From positions 12,587,031-12,651,030 of the forward strand of contig NC_071337.1 of NCBI RefSeq assembly GCF_027744825.2: a DNA stretch of 64,000 nucleotides, read 5' to 3'. Source of the DNA: Synchiropus splendidus (lineage: Eukaryota > Chordata > Actinopteri > Syngnathiformes > Callionymidae). This document shows positions 1 through 12,175 of this stretch, piece after piece. The notes beneath the pieces were generated by a model, which saw nothing but the letters and a program-made list of their open reading frames with translations, did no database searches and was not told the DNA's origin. The translations under genes and the position numbers were made by a program. Each line of letters opens with the position of its first letter. Position 1 is the first letter of the stretch.

Positions 1-289
1 GCTGACGTATCACAGCTACATTTTTGAGGCACATGAGGGTGGGACCTTCATGTAAGCCAGCACTTAAGTCTACTTTCAGACAGGTCTCGACTGGATAGCA
101 ATTCAGTATTGGTGAATAACCAAAAGATCAAGACACCTGAGATTTCCAAAATAGTGTATTAGCCGAGACCATTTTTATGATAATTTTGTATCAGCAGCTT
201 GTGAATTAAGCCATCAGCAATGCGTATCTATGCATTAGGCATTAGGTCAAATCACATTTCACCTTCCGTAGTGTTTCCTGCCACTGCAT

Positions 290-425
290 GCAGCGCGTCA
301 CGTCAAAGAAAAAAAAAGTATCTCTATGTTATTTGGTAAATACAACACCTCCAATGGTTGCAGTGCCATTTTGATACTAAGCCAACCTCGCCTTCATGTT
401 TATATGCGGCACGCATAAGGATGTT
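290..425. repeat. Possible decayed relative of the 7776-8098 repeat
   Basis: GCAGCGCGTCACGTCAAAG near 291 and TTTATATGCGGCACGCATAA near 399 correspond in order and approximate spacing to GCAGCGCGTCACG and TTTACATGCAACACATAAGG in the 7776-8098 block, but with large gaps between the anchors. Confidence 0.25.
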
Positions 426-1890
426 GGAAATAGAATAGAAAGATTATGTCCCATTACTGCTCTGGAAGCTCGTCTGTCCAGCCCGGAATCTTGCATGATC
501 ATGTGATAAAAGTAAGATGAAGCATCACAACAACAAGAAAGCACAACAGGCGACATGAAAATGGGCAGGATGATGGTGGTTTTGACTGATTTTAATGGAA
601 AAGTCCCCAAAGGAAAAGTACAATAAATACATAACGGGAACACAACCACTGCTTGTGGACACCTGAAGGAACAGAGCAGGTGAGGATGGCGAGGGGTGGG
701 AGTGAGATATACTTTACTGTCTTTCCTGCCATCTATTTACTTCAAATTGTCCCTCTTTGCTTCTTTGTTTCTCTGTCTTGAGTGGCTGCATTCCGTTCCA
801 TGTCACAGTTGACGTTGGTTGACAGTCTTACCGATTTGGGAGCCGAGTGTTAGGACAAATTCTCTCCCCTCAGGCCGAAGAATTCTCTTATTGAATATTC
901 TTATAAGCGAGAAGTTGGTCAGGGTTTACCAAGAACAGCCCGGTTATTGTTGTGTGTGTCCCCTGTTTGGAGTGAGAATCCTCACTGACTTACGTGGAGA
1001 AGCTATATTGATCAGCTAGAACTTTATGATTGCCGCCAATCGTGTAAATCCTAAGTGACGATCAGGCCCGACAATCCTGTTTGACGCTGACTGTATTATT
1101 GATTTGGCCTCCTCTGTAACTGAAAGTGACACCAATGAAACTCCAATTCTATTCAACCTGTTGTGATCCTTACTACTTATCATGATGAGGGCAGGGAAAA
1201 ACGGATGTATCACATCAAAGGAGGAATGTGACCAGTCTTAAAAAAAAAAAAAAAATCCCTGTTCCATGAATACAGCAGTTGTTCCAGCAGCACTCCCCTC
1301 CCACTCTGTACCTGTCTCTGTCAGACAGTTGATGTCAACGCACCAATTACACAGTCACTTTTTATCTTCCCCACCTCTCCTGCTTGTGCCCTCGCACTCT
1401 CAGGACCCCCTGCTGACAATCTTAAAGCGTCACGCAGGGAGAGACACTTTAACTAAACGTAATAGCATGGAAATCACCGACAGACCACAACCTTTTGTTC
1501 AGTTTTGTGATCACCATGCACATTTTAAAGCAGCTCTGAAAGCTTTCTGCGTGCACATCAGTCCTGCCCTGTGCATCCATTTTTCTTTTGCATCCATGTT
1601 TCATCCCCCCTTTTGTTCGTGCGCTCGCTAATACCATTATTGGAACCATCAGTGGGAGTGGTGGCGTTCACTGGCTTGCACGTCGTCCAGACACGCAAAC
1701 ATGCCAGTCCACGTAGACACACCACAGCGTCTCAGCGGGCAGACCGCAGTCTGCATGCTAAGCTAATGAGATTGGCAAGGGGCCATTTTACCAATCACGG
1801 CAGAAAAATATTCAACCCAGCGCACATTAAGAAAGCAAGAATGATGGCTTGAATATCAAACATGCGAGCGCTCATAGGTCGGTCCGTCTT

Positions 1891-2040
1891 CAGGGCAGCT
1901 GAGGCCGATCCCAGCTACTTGGGGTGAAAGGCAGGGGACACCTGGGACAGGTATAGAGTCCATCACAGCCCAGATATAGAAAGACAACCAGTCAAACCTG
2001 TGGCAGTGCTGTGGGAGGAAATGGTACCTGGGAGAAATCT
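1891..2040 (-). repeat. Degenerate teleost dispersed repeat (antisense)
   Basis: The stretch with GATCCCAGCTACTTGGGG, GGCAGGGGACACCTGGGACA, GTCCATCACAG and CTGTGGGAGGAAATGG-like words is the reverse complement of a very common fish dispersed repeat. That repeat starts with a tRNA-like head and contains CCTCCCACAGTCCAAAGACA-type text. Its formal class is not certain to me. It is old and carries small gaps. Confidence 0.55.
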
Positions 2041-4709
2041 AAGTGACTATCCGCCCTCCACCTCCAAAATAGTTTTTCCTATGTTGCCAGAAACTGGATT
2101 TTCCATGAAGCATTTCACCAACATACACACATCAAAAATATTTCATTCTGTCCAAAGAAAAGTGGTTATATCACTATAAATGTGATATAATTTCCATTCA
2201 GTTTCGAGTGCCATCACCATGTCTGAGAGTGTTTGACTCATTCATTGTCTGATGTTTAAGCAAAATTCAAGGCAGAAAGAAATAAACTTGAAGGCTCCAT
2301 CATGAATGTTTCATTACCCAGTGACATGGAACTGTGAAACTTTTATTAGGAACGCCAGCCTTGTTATAGATACTGAGTGCACTCAGCACGAGAGCAAGAA
2401 CTATGTAAGTTATTTGTATTCCTAATCTTCTGAGGACATATTTTAGGACTGCACAGTGCAAGTGAGGTCTTGGGGAAAAACGAGAGCAAGGTTTTTGGCA
2501 CACAAACCCACATGGCTGCATCAGCAAATGAGGCATAAAAGTAGCCATGGCTACTTTATAGGACAGTGTCCCCAATGTCTTTGAAACTGTATTTCATTAG
2601 TCACTTTGTCCAAGTCTAAAGTCATTCCTTGCCAACATTTTGTCAGATTCTAATTCAACCTTTTAGCAGAAAAATAATTCTTTGTAAACTGTCTTATCAA
2701 TTACAATAATATCTGCATCGCCCAAGTGAACTTGAAATGCTAAGGCAGAGCCATATTTTCCACCATTTTATTGCCACATCATCAGCATACAGTAGAGGCG
2801 CCGATTGTTATGGTGCATATATTTACGGCCAAATTCATTCTTTTCTTTTCTTTAGACTGTAGGTCACATCTTGTGCAACTATATTCATGCTTCCATCAAT
2901 TTCCAGCCCCTTATGAGAAGTTATTAATGCTATTAAAGTGGAGGGAACCGTTCCAAAATACCTTTAAGGGTTCCAAAGTTTTGAATTCTTCTATTTTTCT
3001 CTGCTGTGCTGGTTTTTGCTTTCATTGGTAAACGACCGCTCCCACCTTTTCATCGCTCTCTCTCCCTGCACTCAAGAGTTTCTATTCTGTTTCCACCCGT
3101 TTTTCACTTATGACTCAAATATTTGTATTTAACGACTTCTGCTGCCACTCTTTTATTGGTTATTTGCATCTCCACTGCACTGTAGAGCCATTTCCTCCCA
3201 CTGTTGTTTCCAGCCTGCGGCGTGGTGCTACCGATTCCAAACAGGAGGAGGACTGTACAGTTGGGGGAAAGACTTTAATGAGAGACATAGATTGTGCAAA
3301 GAGGGAATTGGAGGTGGGAGATGGAAAATTAGGTCACCACATGGGTTCAGTCTTTTTTATATTAGATGAAGCAGCAGAAGAAAGAACGGTCCCTGGTGGC
3401 ATTTCTTCTCTAAATCTTTAGATTTCCTTCCAGGAATCTGCATGTTTGTCAGTTAGTTAGTTGTATATTTTAATACCTGTCGACTGGGCTGGTGAGCTAA
3501 GGGTTTGCATATACTGGAGCATGTGAAAACCTCAGAAATGCGTCAAGCAGTTTGGCAAGACATTCGCGCTCGGTGATTCATCGATCCCAAAATTTCAGGT
3601 TGATCTCAGTTATCGGTCTCTAACCTGCGTCTAGATTAATCATGGACTTGCCAGCCACAGTCTCTGACCACTAGTGGTGCGGTTCTGAGTCTGACTGATG
3701 ACAGTGAAGACTGTAAATTGTGTCAATTTAAAATTTGGCATGTGATCGCTGCCGTCGCTGAACAAGCTCTGATAGAATGTTTGTGGCTTTGTTGATGTTT
3801 TAGCAACTTTAACGTCGCACAGCCTGTTTGCATCATTAGCCCCGAGCTAACCGCTTGTGATGCATTTATGATGTCAGTAAGACTAGATCTCACTGTGTTG
3901 GGTGGAGATTATCTTGACCTTATTATATTTAACTCATTTGCTTTGTTGTTATATTTTTCTACATTTGTTGTGTGGTTCTTTTTCATGCTGTTATTTGATT
4001 GGCTTTTTTATCTAACTTAAATGAATAAATAAAATGAAATCATTTTACTTCCTATAGCTGCATTATGGATACTTCAAAAACTGATGTTTTGGGAACAGTC
4101 AAATATATATATGTATAAAAAGGTATTTTTTTTTTACTGAAATAGATCTCCATTACCAAAATGTGCTTGCTATTAATTCATTTAAATGGGGATCTGTGTA
4201 ACGTGTTTAATGCCAACTGCATACATAATGCATGGTATTAATAATTGAAACAAAGGCAATGAGAAATCAGTAAACTAATACAACTGTGTTTACAGAAATA
4301 ACAGGCAAAATATATCAAGAAAAACGTTTCAACATAGCATAACTAAATAATAGACGAATCATGCAAATGGAAATCTATTTCTAATTTCACCATTTTTATT
4401 GGTTTATTAATGTCAGTGATGATATATGGTTCAATGTGTTGCGGAGCAAATATAGCATTTGCAAAAATCCACACAAATCCCTAGTTCAGGAAACTATATT
4501 TATATCCATTAGAAATTGTGTGGCGCGGTTGCTGTCCATGGTGCTGATGAGACTGAGAGCATCATGTTTATTGTCTAACATCTTACTTATTGCCTGTTTT
4601 TAAGCAATGCCTTCTGTATCACCCGCTGCAGGTTCCCAGTTAAAACCATAATTCTTTACTATTGATCAATATCACTTCTGGACTTTCTAATAAGCTTTCC
4701 TGAGCTGTG

Positions 4710-4775
4710 ACTCACTGAGATTCAAACCCTCCAAGGCTCCGATGTTGTCACCACTTAACCACGACGACATCATAA
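4710..4775 (-). repeat. tRNA-like head (SINE or tRNA pseudogene)
   Basis: On the minus strand TGGTTAAGTGGTGAC (4761-4747) resembles a pol III A box. GGTTTGAATCTC (4728-4717) resembles a B box about 20 bases later, the usual tRNA spacing. No intact cloverleaf can be drawn with confidence and no clear SINE tail was recognised, so it is a degenerate pol III-derived head at best. Confidence 0.35.
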
Positions 4776-5140
4776 CTCATGGTTTCACCGTGTCGGCCGG
4801 TTTTCGTGAATTCATCATTGTCTGGAAACGATCAATTCTCAGTCTAGACTGCCTGTGATCCATCACGGCAGCGATGACTTGCTCTCACCATATATGTAGG
4901 CGATAATCAATGGGGGCCACTATAGTCAAAGTGCTTGACCAATTACACACTCATGTGGCAGTTTAATAATAATCTTGATGGGTATTTCTACCGGAACTGC
5001 TGAGTGCAGGTGAATGTGGATTTCTACTCAGAGTCAGTTGCACGTGTGACTATTCAAACTTTTTGATCTCTGGAGGGCGCAAACACAAGCACTGTTTATT
5101 CAAGGAAAGTTGTGTCAGTCTCTGTGTCTAGTTTCACAAC

Positions 5141-5750
5141 TTCACCTTCACCTTCTTCTGCTGCTTATCCGGGGTCGGGTCGCGGAGGCAGCATTCGGAG
5201 CAAGGAAGCCCAAACTTCCCGATCCGCACAAACCTCCTCCAGCTCCTCCCGGGGGATCCCGAGGCGTTCCCAGGCCAGACCAGAGACATAATCTCTCCAG
5301 CGAGTCCTGGGTCTTCCCCGGGGTCTCGTCCTGGAAGGACATGCCCGGAACACCTCCCCAGGGAGGCGTCCAGGGGGCATCCGGATCAGATGCCCGAGCC
5401 ACCTCAGCTGGTTCCTCTCGATGAGGAGGAGCAGCATCCTCCCGGATGACTGAACTCCTCACCCTATCTCTAAGGGTGCACCCAGCCACCCTGCGGAGGA
5501 AACTCATCTCAGCCGCTCGTATCCGCGATCTCATCCTTTCGGTCATTACCCAAAGCTCGTGACCATAGGTGAGGGTGGGAACGTAAATCGATCGGTAAAT
5601 CGAGAGCTTCGTCTTGTGACTCAGCTCCCTCTTCACCACGACGCATCACTGTTGCCGCTGCACCAACCCGTCTATCAATCTCACACTCCCCTTTTCCCTC
5701 ACTCGAGAACAAGACTCTGAGATACTTAAACTCCACCACTTGGGGCAATT
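5141..5750 (-). mobile_element. 5'-truncated Rex1-like LINE, 3' end of reverse transcriptase ORF
   Basis: On the minus strand this GC-rich block encodes the C-terminal part of a Rex1/Babar-type non-LTR retrotransposon protein. Pieces are VEFKYLRVLFSSEGK (near 5735-5690), SIYVPTLTYGHELWVMT (near 5600-5545), a region with RRVAGCTLRDRVR, then RNQLRWLGHLIRMP and RPRTRWRDYVSGLAWERLG, ending PPRPDPG and a stop near 5165. The pieces lie in three frames, with breaks near 5640 and 5440, so the copy is dead. Downstream of the stop (lower coordinates) is a short GGTGAA repeat tail at about 5141-5155, typical of Rex1 3' ends. The 5' truncation is near 5750. Rex1 is widespread in teleosts, which supports the organism call. 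The sense orientation is opposite to csmd3. Confidence 0.85.
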
Positions 5751-7775
5751 TCTAGTTCCCCTCATGTGAAATTAGATTGTGTCGACCTTACAAGTCTCTT
5801 TAAAGGTTTTATTAATTTCCCCAAATTTCCCTGTGAAAACTACAAAATAGCTCCTGACCAGGTAGATAGTGAAGTCTGTGCCATGACCTGTTCTTTTATA
5901 CAGGCATATACAACCACCTTACCGGCAGAGTTATCGTGGGAATATCACGCAACAAAATTTGGCATGTGAGGTGGCAAATGAAACTGAATGGTACCCATGA
6001 TGCTCTGCAGCCCTGTGAACCCATCACATCTACACACCTCTGTGCCAGTTCTGGTTCTTGCACATCATTGTGAATCAAACAGAGCGTTCTGAAACCAACA
6101 ATCTCGCGAATCATCATCAAAGTGGTTGATCAGCTCCAGTGCGCCGAGCTGCTCAGGAGACGGGCAATGGTGGATTGGTTGAGGGGCTGCAAGGCATCAT
6201 GGGAATTGCTCATGTTCAACAGACCATAGATGAGTTACGCAATGTGTTACCTGCGACCCTGTACCAAATGACCCGTGGACCGGGTGGTTGGAGACCTCTA
6301 TCCTAGACCAGCAGGGAGCATGGGGACCCTGAAAGTGTGTATATATTGTGTACTGAGCAGTTGAATTGATGGCTGAAAAATGATCCGTATCGCTCTCAAA
6401 ATGTAATCATTTCTTTGTTCTCCGATTTCAAACATTTCCTGAAAATTGATTCCAAATCCGTCCATCCAGTTATTTTGAAGACAGACAAGCCAACGGCATT
6501 GAAAACACGACCTCCTGTTTTGCATCAACGTAAGGAAGATAAAAGACATACTATCTTCTTTCTCTTTGATGTGACATGTTCACACACATACACTGTAAAG
6601 TGTACACCCTACATACATTTGAAAGGCGCTAAATGATGACACGTCTTCAGAAGGCATAGGTTTGACAGCTCAGATTGGGCGGGATAAATGATTTCATTTG
6701 CATGTATGTGCGTTCACGCAACCGCACTAACTGGGACTTGCAAATTCACTCCTTTGGAAGATGCAACGACGAGTGCTTTCTTGATGAATCACTGTGTTAT
6801 AAGCGTGAGCCTGCGTGGCGCTTCATGCAAACCTGGAGTTAATCGGCCCCTTAGCTTGCAGGAAATGGAAACTTTCATATACACAATCATTGATGTCATT
6901 TCTTTTTTCTTAATGCTTGAAAAGCTGAATGGATATGCGTTTATAGTTTGTTTACACACACACACGCAGATTGTTATTTTACTCTTCTTTTTTTTATATA
7001 TATATTGAACCACCAAAGTTCACCTCACATTGAAAGTCAAGCGTGAAGCAGAAAATAGTGAGCCATGGAACAAAAGTTATGCATTAAACATTGTATTTTT
7101 TAAGTTCAATCCTATGTCTCGCCTTGCTATCTTTTGAATACCTCTAAAAGAAATAAGACGAAAAGGATTTAGAGTGCTTGAGATATTTTCAGGCACAGGT
7201 ATCTACTGACAAAAATCCTACTCAGATGTGAATTATCATGATTTGGAGCTGTTTTTCTTCCTTCTGGGCCTACATTATGTGACGGAAAAAGTAAATAAAT
7301 AAAAAAATAAATGAATGTGCAGGTGGGTTATTGGTAAATTCGGCTGGTTTACAGCAGGTTTCGAATGATGAAAGTTCATTTTTCGATGGCTTGTTGTATT
7401 TTGTGAAACCTCTGGGTGTTAGGAGCATATTGTTGCTGCATTTTTTTAGGACTTAAATTGGAATCTATTATGCAATGAGTCTCTTTCTTTGGTGGTCCAG
7501 GGAGGTACCCCCTGAGGGCAACTTAGAGATGATCGCCCCCCAAAAAAATACACCCTGAAATAGGACAAGATATACTAAGAGTATATAACACGCCTCTACA
7601 AGGAAAAAGACAACAAAAAAACACTGTTCCAACAACTTTTTCCGTTATTGTTGCTGTGCTTGTGCAACCCATCCTCACTCCCAGGGCATAATATGTTGAC
7701 CTTGGGAAGTGCAAAGTAGACTTTGGCATCCAAAGGCAGCCATAGTGTTATTCTTTAGTTTTTCAATTGAAGCAC

Positions 7776-8098
7776 GTGTCCCGCCTTCTAACGGCGTATC
7801 CTGACGCCGTAGGCAGCGCGTCACGAAAACAAAAAACATAGGTTGGGGTTCGGTAAGACAGGGGATGGTGCTCCTTTTGATGAGCAGTTAACAACGTGTC
7901 AATTGCTATTTAGAGCCCATCAAACGGGGATGGAACATCACACGTGAAGGGAAACGATTTGTACTGCATTGAAACGCCCATGCGTTTACATGCAACACAT
8001 AAGGCTGCTTTTGGCATCAGTCTGGGACGCAAAAGTCCACTTTCCCGACTTCAATGACGTCAAAAACGCCATGGAAGTGAGCATGAGTCGGCTTGGGA
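7776..8098. repeat. Teleost dispersed repeat, class unknown
   Basis: A run of unusually CpG-rich text stands out from the intron: GGCAGCGCGTCACGAAAAC, GGTTGGGGTTCGGTAAGACA, GAAACGCCCATGCGTTTACA and CAGTCTGGGACGCAAAAGTC. It resembles a dispersed fish repeat I recall. A more decayed relative may lie at 290-425. It also holds a 7-bp hairpin, ACGGCGT...ACGCCGT (7792-7811). It has no coding potential. Confidence 0.4.
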
Positions 8099-10919
8099 GG
8101 GAGCTTTAATTTCTGTAGGACATGTTCTTCACTGTCTCTGAGTTTAGTTCAACATAATAACTACTATTAGATGACTTTCTTTCAGTCGGTATTACTGCAT
8201 TAGTAGTCAACAAGGGACACTTCATGTACAAAAATAGGACAATTCCATCCATTGCTCAAGGAACAGGGTGGCTACCTCCAAATCTGTGTACTCCACAAGA
8301 TTTGCTTTGCTCTGAGCCAGCTGGTGTGGCACCATTGAGTTGGTTTGCCGAAAGGTATGTTGCAAAGAAGCTGACCAATTGTATATGGTATTGTATGGGC
8401 TGAGCCCCAGAGAGCCTTGGCCCAATTCAGTCATTGTGTATATATATCTGTGTGGGTTCAAATGTGTTTGGTCTTGCTGCACATTTTAGAATCCAAATCT
8501 CCTGCCCTGAATGAGGACTCTGAGTTGTGTCGACATACCTCTGCCTGTTGACGTTTAATATCTGAAATGGCGAAATCATTTCAGGTAATTGTCAGCTTTG
8601 GGAGGTCACTTCGGGTAGTGAGAATGAGCAAGGAGGATAGGGAGGGGCAACAGCTGAGCTCAGATCCGTCTAGCCACGTGTGAAGGGCCCATGTCGCTAC
8701 TATTCTGGCTGGAGTGACTTTTTGCCCTCCAGCAGGTGTAGGACCAAAGTATGAAAAGGCAGTGGCAGAGAGCGGAACACACCACTTGTATGCTACCGCA
8801 CACACAAATTCTAAATAGTGTCTCTCAAACCTTGAATAACACTCCACGTTAAAACCTGGTCAGTGTGCTCTGACACACAGTCAAAGTTTGCGATCAATAT
8901 TTACTCTGTACAATTTCTCCAAAGGCAGATTTTCCTCGGCTCTGAAAATGAAAAAGCAGCCCGGGCTGCCTTCACATACATATATGAAGTCCCAAGGGTT
9001 CTGCTGCTTGCAACAGAATTCATAAACACAAATAAGTAGGGCACGCACTAATGTGTTTTGTGTTTGCCCTTCTAATAAATCACAGCTTTCTGGGACACCG
9101 TAAACAATGCTGGGAGCTGGTGTTGATCCTTCTTACCCCGTGTGTCACCAGCGCAACGCCATAGGAACACAAAGCATCTTCTTAGCACATGCAGTTCAAA
9201 TACATTCTCCTTCCTACCTGGATTTTTTTATTTTATTTTTTTCTGAGCTTTGGGATGACAGTCTTTCCAGATTCCAGATTACGCCTCACCACATTTCCTT
9301 TTGACTTTTAATTTTTATTTTCGGGGTTTTACTGGTATTGTTATGTAGGTGGTACATTATGTGTTTTTCCTTTATAAATCATAGTTACATATACTATACA
9401 TGAGAGTGATAAATTGGTTGTATTATCACAATACAACTTTTAAGACAAAATGACAGAAATGAAGTACAGAGGTACAAGAGTGGAATTCAGCCCATGGTAT
9501 GGGAGGGTTGGTTATCGTGACAAGGCTTGAGCGAGAAGCAAATTGAAGTCTGTTTCTTCAGACTCTCCCCTGAAGCCACGCCTCCAGAGCTGCATTGACT
9601 CGCTAATGCGTTACAGTTATCAGAGATACAGTTGATGATCGGACAGTGTTGTACAGTGTTGAGGAGGGAATTGATATTTTATCTTTTTATTTCACTTTTA
9701 AACAGTGTCACCAAACAAAGTAAACCTAAGCTTCTTATTTGGATTCAACTCACTGGCAAAACTCAAGATAAAGTAGCTAGCATGCAAACGGCTGCGAACA
9801 AGTGCTGAGTCTAGCGCGTGTGAAGGAAAAAACAAAATGCAAACAAACAAAAAGCGTTTGACCCCATAGCTCCCTGACTGCCTCGCAAAAAAATCACACA
9901 TTTCTATGACTTCTGACTTCCCCCTGCATGTTAAGCCAGAATCGTTGACCCTGTTCACACTTCCATTCGCTACAGATTGCAGCCTGTGCGACTGCAGTTG
10001 GCACTCTCGCCCTGGGCTGCCCTCCCAGGGTTAATTTAAACATGAAGACGTAGATGTGTAGTCATTTTTTTCCTCCCCCTTCCAGAATGAATAAAGGTTT
10101 TGACTGAAATAAAACATTGACGCAGTGGAACTGTCGCTGTGAGCGAAGCCGTGATGCTAAGTGCTATTCCCGTGTCATTCCATTTTGTTCTGATCTTCCT
10201 AACTAGACTCTCCATGACCTCAGCTTAGTAAATATCGAATGTTCCGTGTCTCTCATGTTCCAAGGAAGTGTTTACCGCGCCGCGATTGGTGATGCACTTT
10301 CGCTGTTGAGAATAAGCCCGGTGATTTTAACAAGCGTTCCTCACAATCCCCTGGAAGCTGATTTTAGGCAAAACGCGTCAGAAAGTTTGACTAACTCCTA
10401 TATTCATCGCACTATTCAGCCACTTTCAGTGAGTCTGGAACTTGATATTATTGCATTATTTAGTGTGCACCTGCTTTGACTTCGAGTTCTAAACTTTTCC
10501 TTATTTTCCTTCACTATTTCTGTGAAAAATGACCCCAGAATCCAGGTTTTTAAATTGGTGTATTGACTCGTTTAAATCCTACAAAAATGACTGAGTCTGT
10601 TTGGTTAAATAACACTGACGTTACACAAACAAATAGCAAATATGGTGTCGTAGTAGTATTGAGAGATAAAGCAAGGTTTGCCCATATTGGCTGTGATTTA
10701 CATCCTCACGAATGGATTCATGCCTGCTTTACGAATCCTGTCAGGTGGCTGATCTTTATCTCCTTGTCTTCTCCATATTAATTATAACGCTATGGTGGTT
10801 AGAATAATAATATCCGGGTAGATCCTGTTAGTGTCATGTTTGCAGATAATGTATTTTCAGCCCTCCTCATGAATGTGAGGCCGGTAGCTGCGTGAGCTTC
10901 GAACAATTAATTTGAAATG

Positions 10920-10920
10920 A

Positions 10921-10976
<56 letters not shown>

Positions 10977-10994
10977 ACACACACACACACACAC
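10920..10994. repeat. (AC)n microsatellite
   Basis: A 75-bp AC dinucleotide run has two interruptions, TCGC near 10931 and ATAC near 10971. It is the longest AC tract in the window. Confidence 0.99.
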
Positions 10995-12123
10995 TTCTTT
11001 AAGTCTCTTTTCCTCTTTACACACTTCATGTATTCTTACAATTTTAATTTTGAAACATGAAAGAAATTTCGCTTTGCTTTGTCTCGCCACGGATCGGGAA
11101 GGGAAAACCTCACCGGATCACAGCATCACAACAAGAGGAAAACACAACATGTATCATAGAAATGGACATGATTGTGATGTTTTTTTTTGTCTCTGTAAAT
11201 GCAAAAAAGAGAGATATGAAACATAAATGCATAAATGAATTTATATTCTCGGTGCGTTAAGTTCTCCACCCACGTATGTTTTCTTAATATTCACCAATGA
11301 CTGACGTGGATTATTCGTGGCCATATTAAAGTTCTATATATTTAAAGTACATTATCCATTTGACTCGTTCGCTGACAGATTCTGACTCGGGGCGACTTGT
11401 AAGAAACTGCGAGGGTAAAACAAAGTTGTGTCTTGTCTGCGTGTGAACGTGTGTGTGTGTCGGACCTCATTAATCAGATTGAAGATGATGACACTCAGCA
11501 GACACAAATCAATGGCAACCCCCGAAGACAACATCTGTCTTACTGTTTCACTGTCTCATTAATCTACTGTGCTGGGTAGCTGATGCCCATCAGTGGGAGT
11601 TCATAGATGTTCTCTCTACGGTCCAAAATGTTGGCTATCATAAGTCTTGAGTGATGAAATCGACAGTAAACACTCCAGAATCTGCAGTTACACTCCTTCC
11701 TATGTCTCTGTTTTGATCTCCCCTGCCTCAACTCTCACTAGGCAAATACGACAAACACTCCTTACAGCGCTCAGGAGCACGCACACACAAACACTGGTGC
11801 TGGGATCTGTCCCCTACTTAGCATTCTGTGTCGACTCACACTGACCCACTTTTCCTCGAAAGCTGATTTTTAAAAATTCATTACCAAAAATGAGCGCCTA
11901 CTTATTCTCATCGCCTCCTGTCCTCACCCAAAGTTGCAATGTCAGAGGTCTGCTAAACTGCCACTTAGCCAGCTGCTATTAAACCACAGGTGATACGTCC
12001 TGCTGGAAATGTGACCTGCGTGTTTCGAATTTGGTTATTTACGAATAATATACTTTCAGTGGATGAAACAATTATCAGGGCACGATTGCCTGCACAATTG
12101 CTTTTTTTTCGGTAAGTGAAGAG

Positions 12124-12175
12124 TAGAGATGCACCCAACATTCGGTGGCTGAAAATGTTCGACCGAACAGCGGAC
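12124..12175 (+). mobile_element. hAT-type 5' terminal fragment
   Basis: TAGAGATGCACCCAACATTC followed by GGTGGCTGAAAATGTTCGAC resembles the TAGAGATGCACCGA terminus of fish hAT (Charlie/ZBED-like) elements, including its subterminal TTCGG...GAAAA...TTCG.CCGAA pattern. GC-richer sequence continues to about 12500 and may be the element's 5' untranslated region. I see no matching right terminus, so this is a partial or decayed copy. Confidence 0.45.
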
